This document shows, piece by piece, positions 7,181-16,808 of a DNA stretch of 64,000 nt. Made by a program: the position numbers and the translations under genes. This DNA comes from Novilysobacter antarcticus. Its GTDB lineage: Bacteria > Pseudomonadota > Gammaproteobacteria > Xanthomonadales > Xanthomonadaceae. The stretch spans positions 62,001 through 126,000 of the forward strand of contig NZ_JAIEUJ010000002.1 in assembly GCF_019802285.1 (NCBI RefSeq), read 5' to 3'. Each line of letters opens with the position of its first letter. The stretch's first letter is position 1. Below the pieces are notes generated by a model. The model did no database searches and was not told where the DNA came from. It saw only the letters and a list, made by a program, of their open reading frames with translations.

Positions 7181-9172
7181 ATGACAGGCGCGAATTACAT
7201 CGACGACGAGCATCCACTGCCGGAAATCCGGGGCTATCGACTGCTTCGGGTGCTCAATCGTGGAGGAATGTCGACCGTGTATCTGGCCGAGCAGATCGCG
7301 CCATCGCGTGAGGTCGCCATCAAGGTCATGGCGCCCAACGCGCTGTCGGACGAAGTCAGCCGGCGCCGGTTCGAAAACGAGGTCCGTACGATTGCGCGCC
7401 TTGAGCATCCCCACGTGGTGCGCATCCACGAATTGGGCCGGACCGCTGACGGGCTGCCCTACTACACGATGCCGTATCTCGCGCGGGGCCATCTGGGCCA
7501 GCGCAGCTTCCTGCGCGACGACGGCAGGCCGGACGAGCCCCGCATCATCGCCACCTTGCGGATACTGCTGTCCGCGCTGGAATATGCCCACGGCCGCGGC
7601 GTCGTCCACCGCGATGTGAAAGCGGAAAACGTCCTGTTCGGTGACACCGAGCAGCCGTTGCTGGCCGATTTCGGCATCGCGCTGCGTCGGGGGTTTGGCC
7701 CGAGGGTGACCGCCACCGGCCTGGCGGTGGGCAGCACGGCCTACATGGCCCCTGAGCAGGCACGTGGCGAGGACGTGGACGGGCGCGCCGATCTCTACAG
7801 CCTGGGCGTGCTGGCCTGGGAAATGCTGACCGGGCGCCTGCCCTACGAAGCCGGGGATGCGCTGGCGATGGCGGTGATGCACGCGCAGAACCCGATTCCC
7901 AAGCTACCCGCACACCTGCGTCATTGGCAGCGGTTCATGAACCGGGCGCTCGCCAAGCAACCAGCCCACCGTTTTGCCGACACCGGCCAGATGGCGGCCA
8001 TGCTCGACCAGGTCGAGCGCCGTGGCCGCTGGCCCCGCGCCACGCTGGGGCGGGATCGCCTGGTACGCGTTTTGTCCCGTGTCCCGGGTCGCGTCTGGGT
8101 GGTCGCTGGCATCGTAGCCATCCTGGGGATGGCCCTGCAACTGGGTAGCAAGGACCCGGCTGTCGAAGAGGCTGAGCGGGCGGCCCAGAGGCTCGTTGAC
8201 GAGGCGACCCGCGACGATCCGATCCCCGCGATGCTGGAGCCGTTGCCGGAAGCACCGTTGCAGATCGCCCTCGACAAGGCCAGACAACAGATCGCCCAGA
8301 ACCGGCTGACAACACCGGACGACGACAATGCGTTCTCCACGCTCATGGCCGCCTGGGCCAGCAACCCGGAAGATCCCGCGGTGGCAGCGCTGGTGGACGC
8401 CCTGACGGCGGCTCTGGGGAAATCCGCGTTGGCCAATCTGGCTGAGGGCCGCGACGAACAAGCCAGCCGGCAGATAGAACGCATCCGGCTGCTCGGCACC
8501 GAGACCGCGAGTCTGGAATCTGCCGCACAGCTGCGTTTGAGCGAGGCCATCGAAAAGACCCTGGACGCACGCATTGCACGGGCGGCCGACCGCCTGGATA
8601 GTTCTGCGGCCACGGCAATCGCGGCTTTGGCGGCTCCGATGGGTCTGGCGCCGGCGACGGTTCGCAGGTTGCAGGCGCGCGCCGCTGCAGTACCGACCGG
8701 CTCTGGGCCAGGGGCCGGCACCAACACCGTTGTTGTAGCGCTGGCAACCAAGCCGGTAAGCCGCGATGAGTACGCCGCGTTTGCCGAGGCGACGGGACGC
8801 AAACCTGCGCGGTGCCGGGAGCGCTCATCGCTGCTGCGCGTACTGGCGCCGCGTGACTGGCGTGCACCGGGTTTTGAGCAGCAGGGCGCCGACCCGGTGC
8901 TTTGCGTGTCCATCGCCGATGCCCAGGCCTACGCGGAGTGGCTGCAGAAGCAGACCGGCCGCGCCTACCGGCTGCCGACGATCGTGGAATCCAGGTCAAT
9001 CGCTCCGCAGATAAGCGGTCGCGAAATCTCCCTCTGGCAGCTCGACTGCGGCGAGGGGTGCCAGGAACGCGCAGTCCTCGGTGAGTCCTGGCGCAAGCCG
9101 GAGGGCAAGCGGGTCCTTGATGCCGAGCGCGGCTACGACGATGTAGGGTTCCGCCTGCTGCGCGATCCTTGA
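7181..9172 (+). CDS. Ser/Thr protein kinase with C-terminal sulfatase-modifying-factor-like domain
   Basis: Membrane-anchored eukaryotic-type kinase of 663 residues. The cytoplasmic kinase domain (about 17-285) has the glycine loop LNRGGMSTVYL, the ATP lysine in EVAIKVM (K48), HRDVKAENVLF (D145), DFG (D163) and YMAPEQ. One membrane segment follows (304-322). A helical spacer leads to an FGE/SUMF1-like domain from about 520 to the end, which includes NTVVVALATKPVSRDEYAAF, YRLPTIVESRS and GFRLLRDP. Similar kinase-FGE fusions occur as type VI secretion kinases (PpkA type), but no secretion genes are near. ATG 7181 was chosen because CAGGGGG lies five bases upstream; ATG 7151 is the alternative. 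Confidence 0.88.
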   Translation: MTGANYIDDEHPLPEIRGYRLLRVLNRGGMSTVYLAEQIAPSREVAIKVMAPNALSDEVSRRRFENEVRTIARLEHPHVVRIHELGRTADGLPYYTMPYLARGHLGQRSFLRDDGRPDEPRIIATLRILLSALEYAHGRGVVHRDVKAENVLFGDTEQPLLADFGIALRRGFGPRVTATGLAVGSTAYMAPEQARGEDVDGRADLYSLGVLAWEMLTGRLPYEAGDALAMAVMHAQNPIPKLPAHLRHWQRFMNRALAKQPAHRFADTGQMAAMLDQVERRGRWPRATLGRDRLVRVLSRVPGRVWVVAGIVAILGMALQLGSKDPAVEEAERAAQRLVDEATRDDPIPAMLEPLPEAPLQIALDKARQQIAQNRLTTPDDDNAFSTLMAAWASNPEDPAVAALVDALTAALGKSALANLAEGRDEQASRQIERIRLLGTETASLESAAQLRLSEAIEKTLDARIARAADRLDSSAATAIAALAAPMGLAPATVRRLQARAAAVPTGSGPGAGTNTVVVALATKPVSRDEYAAFAEATGRKPARCRERSSLLRVLAPRDWRAPGFEQQGADPVLCVSIADAQAYAEWLQKQTGRAYRLPTIVESRSIAPQISGREISLWQLDCGEGCQERAVLGESWRKPEGKRVLDAERGYDDVGFRLLRDP

Positions 9173-9226
9173 GCCACACGCTGATCCGAACAGGCCGGGG
9201 CGCATCTCAACGCGGAGCCTGACGTC

Positions 9227-9232
9227 TACAAT
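9227..9232 (+). promoter_or_regulatory. -10 box giving a leaderless DUF502 message
   Basis: TACAAT is followed by CGCCGC and then the ATG at 9239, the same layout as the nnr promoter. The predicted transcription start coincides with the start codon, and there is no ribosome-binding site upstream. Confidence 0.5.
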
Positions 9233-9238
9233 CGCCGC

Positions 9239-9934
9239 ATGCGAACCCCCACCCTGCAACGACTGTTCCTCACCGGCCTGCTGACCCTGCTGCCCCTTTG
9301 GTTGACCCTGATCGTGGTCAGGTTTGTGTTCTCCCTGCTGTCGGACATCAGCCGACCGATCACCGGCCCCATATTGCAGCGCCTCGCCAGCGTGGATCCT
9401 CAGGCGCTGGGCTGGCTGACCGACTCCTGGGTGCAGACCCTGCTCGCGCTGGTCGCCACCTTGCTGCTGATCCTCTTCACCGGCGCGATGTCACGTCGGG
9501 TCTTCGGCCAGCAGCTGCTGCGCTGGATCGAGACCCTGATCGGGCGGGTGCCTTTCGCCAACACCATCTACGGCAGCGCGCGGCAGCTGCTGAACATCCT
9601 GCAAACCAAGCCCGGTGGCACCCAGCGCGTGGTCCTGATCGATTTCCCGCACGACCAGATGAAATCGGTGGGGTTCGTGACCCGTGTGCTGCGCGAGCAA
9701 GGGACCGGTCGCGAGCTCGCCGCGGTCTATGTACCGACCACGCCCAACCCGACCTCCGGTTATCTGGAAATCGTACCGATCGAGAAACTGACGCCGACCG
9801 ACTGGAGTGTCGATCAGGCGATGGGCTTCATCATCTCCGGCGGCGCCATTTCGCCGGACAACATTCCTTTCTCTGCACCGGGCAAGGCGACTCCGCCACC
9901 CCCACCGCCGCCTGCCGAGCCAGCCACCAGCTGA
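9239..9934 (+). CDS. DUF502 family membrane protein
   Basis: A 231-residue inner-membrane protein of the DUF502 family, function unknown. Two hydrophobic segments are clear: about 7-32 (LFLTGLLTLLPLWLTLIVV) and 65-85 (LLALVATLLLILFTGAM). The conserved parts are RWIETLIGRVPFANTIYGSARQLL and YVPTTPNPTSGYLEIVP. The C-terminus ends in a proline run (TPPPPPPPAEP). It precedes the DUF885 lipoprotein by 28 bases. Confidence 0.85.
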   Translation: MRTPTLQRLFLTGLLTLLPLWLTLIVVRFVFSLLSDISRPITGPILQRLASVDPQALGWLTDSWVQTLLALVATLLLILFTGAMSRRVFGQQLLRWIETLIGRVPFANTIYGSARQLLNILQTKPGGTQRVVLIDFPHDQMKSVGFVTRVLREQGTGRELAAVYVPTTPNPTSGYLEIVPIEKLTPTDWSVDQAMGFIISGGAISPDNIPFSAPGKATPPPPPPPAEPATS

Positions 9935-9962
9935 TCCCGACATCCACTGCCTGGAGACCGAT

Positions 9963-11786
<1,824 letters not shown>

Positions 11787-11816
11787 GCAAGCTGCGAAGC
11801 GGATGGGAACGCGGGC

Positions 11817-12509
11817 CTAGGGCCCGTCATTGGAGTAGATCCGCAGCCCTTCCTCACGGTGATGAAGCCGCAGGAATCCGGCGCGGTCAAAGACCGCGGC
11901 GTGGACGGGGTTGGCGTAGGCAATGATGATCCGCCGCGGCGCGGCTTCATGCGCAGCCTGCAAAGCGGCGAGCACCTTGCGCATCACCACCGCATCGAAG
12001 GGGTTGTAGAAATAGCAGAACAGATTGCCGGGTGGTGGCCGATAGGCTGCCGCGTCCATGCACAGCAGTTCGATTGAACCGGCCGTCGGGTCGCGGGCGG
12101 CAAAGGCGGTGATGTTGGCCACTCCATCGGCGTGCAGCGAGGCAAACAGCTCGATTCCCACGACGCGTCGAAAACCAAGGCGTGCGGCAAGCACCAGTGC
12201 ACGTCCCTTGCCGGCGCCGTAATCGATGAAGGTGTACCCGGCCGCATCGAACGGCTGCGCGGCGCGGATCAGGCGGCGGAACTTGGGAAACGCCAGTGGC
12301 GCGTAGAAGACGGCATTGCTCCGGTGCTCGCAATCCGACGCCGAGGCTGCCGAATCGGCGACATCGACCTGCCCGGTGGTATCGATGCCCAGCTCGCGAT
12401 CCAGCGTCGCCTCGCGGATGCCGCGCAGCCACAAAGGGACCTTGGCTGCCACCCCGAACACGCCGTCAATCCGGACCTGGCGTATTACCTTGCGCACGAA
12501 AGTCTGCAC
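11817..12509 (-). CDS. Class I SAM-dependent methyltransferase
   Basis: A 230-residue protein with a Rossmann-type SAM site: YTFIDYGAGKGRALVLAARLGFRRVVGIEL at about residues 90-120, then LFCYFYNPFDAVVM. The substrate is unknown; the family is often annotated only as a methyltransferase. The GTG at 12509 lies two bases after the stop of the GNAT gene on the same strand, so it is the third gene of a FemAB-GNAT-methyltransferase run. A longer frame reaches ATG 12584 inside the upstream gene and is less likely. Confidence 0.75.
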   Translation of the reverse strand: MQTFVRKVIRQVRIDGVFGVAAKVPLWLRGIREATLDRELGIDTTGQVDVADSAASASDCEHRSNAVFYAPLAFPKFRRLIRAAQPFDAAGYTFIDYGAGKGRALVLAARLGFRRVVGIELFASLHADGVANITAFAARDPTAGSIELLCMDAAAYRPPPGNLFCYFYNPFDAVVMRKVLAALQAAHEAAPRRIIIAYANPVHAAVFDRAGFLRLHHREEGLRIYSNDGP

Positions 12510-12511
12510 GC

Positions 12512-13597
12512 TCAGCCGTCCTGATCGAGCATAGTGACATGCAGCTGGGCGGCCTCTTCCGGCAGCCGCTGCGGGTTGAGCCACAGGCCAATCAACGGCT
12601 GCTCACTGCGGGGCACGAACCCCTCGGCCCGCCATCCGGCCATCGCCGGGTCCGATGCGGTCAACAGCAGGTGGACCGCGCTGCAACCCTGCTTGTCGGC
12701 CGCGGCAATCAGAGCGCGAATCAATGGGCGACCGATGCCGATCATCGCGTCGGTGGACCAGTAGTCCATTACCGTCAACGGCCCGCCCTGCCCTTCGCCC
12801 TCCTCACAGGCGAACCAGGCGCGCAGCCGACCGTCCTTTCCGGAGACCAGCAGGTAGTGCGCGCGCCCCGCCGGCGGGGTATCGAAGCGCCACCGCAGCA
12901 GCGCGTGGTCGCGCACGCTGGTCAGTGCCTGTGTGTGCAGCGCCTCGCGCCAGAGTGCGTCCATGCGCTCATCGCTGGCGTGCACCCACTGCGACTGCAG
13001 CTCCGAAAACAGGCCGTCGGCAGCCCCAGTCCGCAGACGCTTGCCCATGTCGATCAGCAAGCCAGAGGGTGATGCGAGAAAGGCCGGCATTCGGCGCCGG
13101 AGATACTCGCCGTGTCGCAGCACCCTGGCGTGCCGAACCAGTGTCCCCAGGACATGGAACCCGGCCCGCTTGCTGACCGCCACGGCGCTTGGCCGGGGCA
13201 GTCCGTACAACAGGTCGAAGCGTCCGCGCGCGGCGTCGATCAGACTCTCCTGCAGCATCAATGCGGGCCCGAGCGAGCGATGCTTCTCATCGACCGCGAA
13301 GTGGGCGACCACGCCGGCGCGAATGGGGCGACCCCTGCACAGGAAAGGCCGGGGGCCGGCACCAATGACGCCGACCAGCGCACCGGTCGGCAGATGCCGC
13401 AACAGCTGGATGATCGGCGGACCGTATCGGTTCTCCCGATAGAAGTGATCGAACTTCGCCCTCTGGATGTCCCGCGGGCCGAAATGGTCCTGCCAGACCT
13501 CGAGGATTTCCTCGCGATCGTGCAACACGTCGCCGGGTTGCGTTGCGTAGACGGGCGGCTCCCCTGTCGGCACCCCCGCTTCCTGCAAAGCGCTCAC
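12512..13597 (-). CDS. GNAT-type N-acyltransferase (paralogue of the one at 38302)
   Basis: A 361-residue protein with two acyltransferase-like halves. The first contains VVAHFAVDEKHRSLGPALML, resembling the acetyl-CoA loop region, and FDLLYGLPRPSAVAV. It is clearly paralogous to the product of 38302-39387: the blocks EHRSLGPA, YGLPR, RAGF/L, VLRHG.YL and RRMPA appear in both in the same order. The start GTG overlaps the stop of the upstream FemAB-like gene (GTGA at 13597-13594). Acceptor unknown; a part in surface polysaccharide decoration is inferred from the paralogue's place in the exopolysaccharide cluster. Confidence 0.75.
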   Translation of the reverse strand: MSALQEAGVPTGEPPVYATQPGDVLHDREEILEVWQDHFGPRDIQRAKFDHFYRENRYGPPIIQLLRHLPTGALVGVIGAGPRPFLCRGRPIRAGVVAHFAVDEKHRSLGPALMLQESLIDAARGRFDLLYGLPRPSAVAVSKRAGFHVLGTLVRHARVLRHGEYLRRRMPAFLASPSGLLIDMGKRLRTGAADGLFSELQSQWVHASDERMDALWREALHTQALTSVRDHALLRWRFDTPPAGRAHYLLVSGKDGRLRAWFACEEGEGQGGPLTVMDYWSTDAMIGIGRPLIRALIAAADKQGCSAVHLLLTASDPAMAGWRAEGFVPRSEQPLIGLWLNPQRLPEEAAQLHVTMLDQDG

Positions 13598-14712
13598 GAC
13601 GTCGGGACCGCGCGCCGGCGTACGAAAGCCTGCATCAGTCGCGCGCCGTGGCCCAGAAGCATGCGATGAAACCGGTTGTTGCGCAGGATCGCAAAGTCGC
13701 CAAGCACGCACTCGCCCGACCACAGGCCGGGAAACATCGTGTTGTCGGCCACGGTGCACGAATCCACCGCCTTGAGCTGGGGATGGACCTCACGCAGGTG
13801 GTGCATCTGGTACAGCTCGATCAGGACCCCGGGGGAAAAGCGCGCGTAGGCCTCGTCGTAGGCGATCTTGAAGGTGAAAGCCTGGCTACCTGCGAGGAAG
13901 TTGCACTTCATTGCGATCGGCTTGCCGTCCAATTCGAGCGCAAGCATGTGCAACTGGTCGCGCGCATGGGCCTGGCAACAGACGGCGATGAAGAAATCAC
14001 GATCGCTGGTGGCCATGGCCGTCCCCTCGCGTCCCTTCCAGCCACTGGCCTCCACCTCGAGGAACCGCTCGATCCACGCCATCGGGTCGTCGCCGGTTTC
14101 CATCCTGCGATACGCAACCGCACCCTCCTCTGCCAGCCGGCGCTCCTTGCGTCGAAAGCCACTGCGCTGCTTGGCGGACATGTATTCCGGGTCGTCCGGG
14201 ATGTCCAGGCGGTACATCGCCCGCGTCCAGCGGGTCTGCCGGGCCAACAGCTGCGTGTGATGTGCGCTGATGCTCGCCTCCAGCGCAGCGGCAATCGGGC
14301 CGTCCATGCGGATGTTGACCAGCTCCAGGATGCCGCTTGGCGCGCGCCGGCTGGCACACCAGTCCAACAGGCCGGCGATCGCCTCCTCGACGTGGTCGCG
14401 ATGGACCAGTGGTGCGGCCAGGAACGTGTAGTCATGCGTCCACGAGCGCAAGTTGCGCAGCGGCAGCCGCTTGAAACGCGCGCGCGGAGTCAGTGGCAAC
14501 ACGCAGATCAGCTGTCCCGAAGCGCTGTGGATCAGGACCAGCAGCAACGGTTCGGTGGTCAGGAACTCCAGCGTGAGCCGCAGATACCAGCTTTCATAAA
14601 ACGGGTTGGGCTCGACAGCGTTGAACGCCAGCCGGTCGATCTCCGCCGCCAGAACATCGTCCAGCACCCCCACCTGCAAGCAACGCACAGTTGCCGGGGA
14701 AGGCACAGTCAT
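13594..14712 (-). CDS. FemAB-like acyltransferase
   Basis: A 372-residue protein of the GNAT/FemAB-like fold seen near polysaccharide genes. Marks are the basic helix SAKQRSGFRRKERRLAE and the C-terminal acyltransferase core LHMLALELDGKPIAMKCNFLAG followed by FSPGVLIELYQMHHL. Enzymes of this group transfer acyl or aminoacyl groups; the substrate is not predictable here. ATG 14712 was chosen as the start of the conserved region (MTVPSPATVRCLQV); the frame is open further up to 14976 without family resemblance. First gene of a three-gene run with the GNAT and methyltransferase. Confidence 0.75.
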   Translation of the reverse strand: MTVPSPATVRCLQVGVLDDVLAAEIDRLAFNAVEPNPFYESWYLRLTLEFLTTEPLLLVLIHSASGQLICVLPLTPRARFKRLPLRNLRSWTHDYTFLAAPLVHRDHVEEAIAGLLDWCASRRAPSGILELVNIRMDGPIAAALEASISAHHTQLLARQTRWTRAMYRLDIPDDPEYMSAKQRSGFRRKERRLAEEGAVAYRRMETGDDPMAWIERFLEVEASGWKGREGTAMATSDRDFFIAVCCQAHARDQLHMLALELDGKPIAMKCNFLAGSQAFTFKIAYDEAYARFSPGVLIELYQMHHLREVHPQLKAVDSCTVADNTMFPGLWSGECVLGDFAILRNNRFHRMLLGHGARLMQAFVRRRAVPTS

Positions 14713-15005
14713 GACTTTTCCGCCGCTTCGGTCGCGGCAACCCTGGACACCCAAACGTACATGCCATCTCCTGCGCGTTATGGCCCTCGCTGGCGGTGTT
14801 GTCAGCGAACTATCCATACAGAATCTGAAACGGCAGATACGGCGCAACGCGGACGCGGGAGGCTCACCCGAAAAAGCAAAGTAGCCGAGCGGCCGGAGAC
14901 TGAAACGCCCAAACGCAAACGACCCGGAGGTTATCCAGGTCGTTTGCTGAAACCGGGGCGCATCGGCCGGAATCATCCGATCGATGCGCCGTTACGCGCT
15001 TTGGT
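14713..15005. other. Gap between rhlE and the FemAB-like gene
   Basis: 293 bases without a credible gene. It holds the rhlE-side hairpin at 14915-14947. The part nearer 14713 must contain the promoter of the FemAB-GNAT-methyltransferase run, but no convincing box stands out. Confidence 0.5.
14915..14947 (-). terminator. Possible terminator hairpin downstream of rhlE
   Basis: A perfect 10-bp inverted repeat GCAAACGACC/GGTCGTTTGC with a 13-base loop lies about 60 bases after the rhlE stop. In the direction of rhlE it is followed by GTTTGGGCGTTTC, only a weak T tract, so termination is plausible but not certain. Confidence 0.5.
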
Positions 15006-16346
15006 TCAGGCGGTGGAACCGTCGCGGAACGAACCGCGACCGCCACGGGCACCCGGACCCGCCGAACGCTGACGCGGCCCACCGGCGTGCGCGTGACGCG
15101 GCGCAGCCTGGCCGTGCGGACGTGCGGCGCGCGGGCTGCTGTTGCGGGGCGGACGACCGGCGCCGGCGTTGTTTCGCGGGTTTGGAATCGCCACGTCGAG
15201 GCGGATCGGACGGCTGGGCTCGTAACCCGGCACTACTACCATCTCCACGTCCTTCTTCAGCACGTGCTGGATCTGGCGCAACAGACCACCCTCGTCGTGC
15301 GAGACCAGCGACAGCGCCTCACCGGTGGAGCCGTTGCGGCCGGTACGGCCGATCCGGTGCACATAGTCCTCGGCCACCATCGGCAGGTCGAAGTTGATCA
15401 CCAGCGGCAGGTCGGGGATGTCCAGGCCGCGGGCGGCAACGTCGGTCGCCACCAGCACCCGGGCACGGTTGCCCTTGAAGTCGCGCAGGGCTTTCTGGCG
15501 CTGCGCCTGGCTCTTGTTGCCGTGGATGGCGACCGAGCGCAGGCCGGCGGCCTCGAGCTGCTCGGCGAGACGGTTGCAGCCGTGCTTGGTCCGACCGAAC
15601 ACCAGCACCTGGTCACCCGGGCGCTTGGCGATGATGTCGATCAGCAGGTCGCGCTTGCGGCCCGAATCAACCGGATGGGCGATGTGGCTGATGGTCTGGG
15701 CGATCGCGTTGTTGGTGGCGACCTGGACCTGCTTGGGGTCACGCATGAACTGCAGCGCGAGCTGCTTGAGCTGGGCCTCGAAGGTGGCCGAGAACAGCAG
15801 CGTCTGCCGCTCGGCCGGCACGCGGCCGAGGATGCGCTTGATCGCCGGCAGGAAGCCCATGTCGAGCATGCGGTCGGCCTCATCCAGCACCAGCACTTCG
15901 ATCTCGTCAAGCTTCACGGTGCCGCGCTCGATGTGGTCGATCAGGCGGCCCGGAGTCGCCACGATCACGTCGACGCCGCGGCGCAGGTTTTCCACCTGCG
16001 GGCCCATGCCGGCGCCACCGAAGATCGTGCAGAAATTCATCCGCAGGTGCTTGGCATAGCTGCGCAGGCTGTCGTTGACCTGCACGGCCAACTCGCGGGT
16101 CGGCACCAGGATCAAGGCGCGCGGCTTGCGCGAACCGTTGGGGCCGGTCTGCTTGGACAGGCGGTTGAGCAGCGGCAGGCCGAACGCGGCGGTCTTGCCA
16201 GTACCGGTCTGGGCACCGCCGAGCAGGTCGTTGCCGGCCATGATCAGCGGGATGGCCTGGACCTGGATCGGGGTCGGGCTGGTGTAGCCCTGTTCGGCAA
16301 GCGCGCGCAGCAATGCAGGCGCAAGGCCGAGGTTTTCAAAAGACAT
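15006..16346 (-). CDS. rhlE: DEAD-box ATP-dependent RNA helicase, RhlE type
   Basis: A 446-residue RNA helicase. It has the Q motif region [21 protein letters not shown], Walker [36 protein letters not shown] in [15 protein letters not shown] in [18 protein letters not shown] and the [10 protein letters not shown] motif VI. After about residue 370 the tail is rich in Gly, Arg, Pro and His ([13 protein letters not shown]), a typical RNA-binding end. GGAG eight bases upstream supports ATG 16346. The long leader with a strong hairpin suggests post-transcriptional control, as expected for cold-induced helicases. Confidence 0.95.
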   Translation of the reverse strand: MSFENLGLAPALLRALAEQGYTSPTPIQVQAIPLIMAGNDLLGGAQTGTGKTAAFGLPLLNRLSKQTGPNGSRKPRALILVPTRELAVQVNDSLRSYAKHLRMNFCTIFGGAGMGPQVENLRRGVDVIVATPGRLIDHIERGTVKLDEIEVLVLDEADRMLDMGFLPAIKRILGRVPAERQTLLFSATFEAQLKQLALQFMRDPKQVQVATNNAIAQTISHIAHPVDSGRKRDLLIDIIAKRPGDQVLVFGRTKHGCNRLAEQLEAAGLRSVAIHGNKSQAQRQKALRDFKGNRARVLVATDVAARGLDIPDLPLVINFDLPMVAEDYVHRIGRTGRNGSTGEALSLVSHDEGGLLRQIQHVLKKDVEMVVVPGYEPSRPIRLDVAIPNPRNNAGAGRPPRNSSPRAARPHGQAAPRHAHAGGPRQRSAGPGARGGRGSFRDGSTA

Positions 16347-16390
16347 GTTGTAGCTCCGAATAAAAAAACAGCACACAAATGCGGTAAAGA

Positions 16391-16451
16391 CCCGGAGCGT
16401 TCCCTGTAACCGCGCTGCGAGCATTGTTGTGACGGCACAGGATGCTCCGGG
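16391..16451 (-). promoter_or_regulatory. Hairpin in the rhlE leader
   Basis: CCCGGAGC (16391-16398) pairs with GCTCCGGG (16444-16451). Inside it CCTGT (16403-16407) pairs with ACAGG (16437-16441) across a small internal loop. On the rhlE strand it is followed after about 22 bases by a run of seven T (16368-16362), then the ribosome-binding site. It could be a cold-responsive or attenuating leader. Confidence 0.45.
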
Positions 16452-16808
16452 CCGTGTCGGCGCGACGAAAGACGTGCGGGATATTCGCACCGGACCACGC
16501 CTTTGGGCGGGGGGTCTTGGCCAATTGGCCAACCCGTGCGAGGGCATACCTGGGAAACGTGACCCTTGCGGGCAGGCAGCCGTGCGCTGAACAGGGGAAG
16601 CTTACGGGAAAATCCGCGCTTATACCAACTCGAGTGCCTCATCGTTCATTTCCACGCGCTCCAACCGGCCCAAACATCAAGCGTTTGCGTCGATACCATG
16701 ACCTCCTACACGCCTCCCCGACGCTCGCGAGGTCTACTGTCGGCCGTGACCGGCTTCGAACGACGTACCTTCGGGGCTGCCATTTCAATGCCAACGCCGG
16801 AGCCTTAC
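16452..16808. other. Divergent gap between rhlE leader and M13 peptidase
   Basis: About 360 bases with no gene. It carries the rhlE promoter region and the leader of the M13 peptidase gene. In-frame ATGs at 16566, 16698 and 16788 precede the chosen GTG 16809 but encode no family-like sequence and have no ribosome-binding site. Confidence 0.4.
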
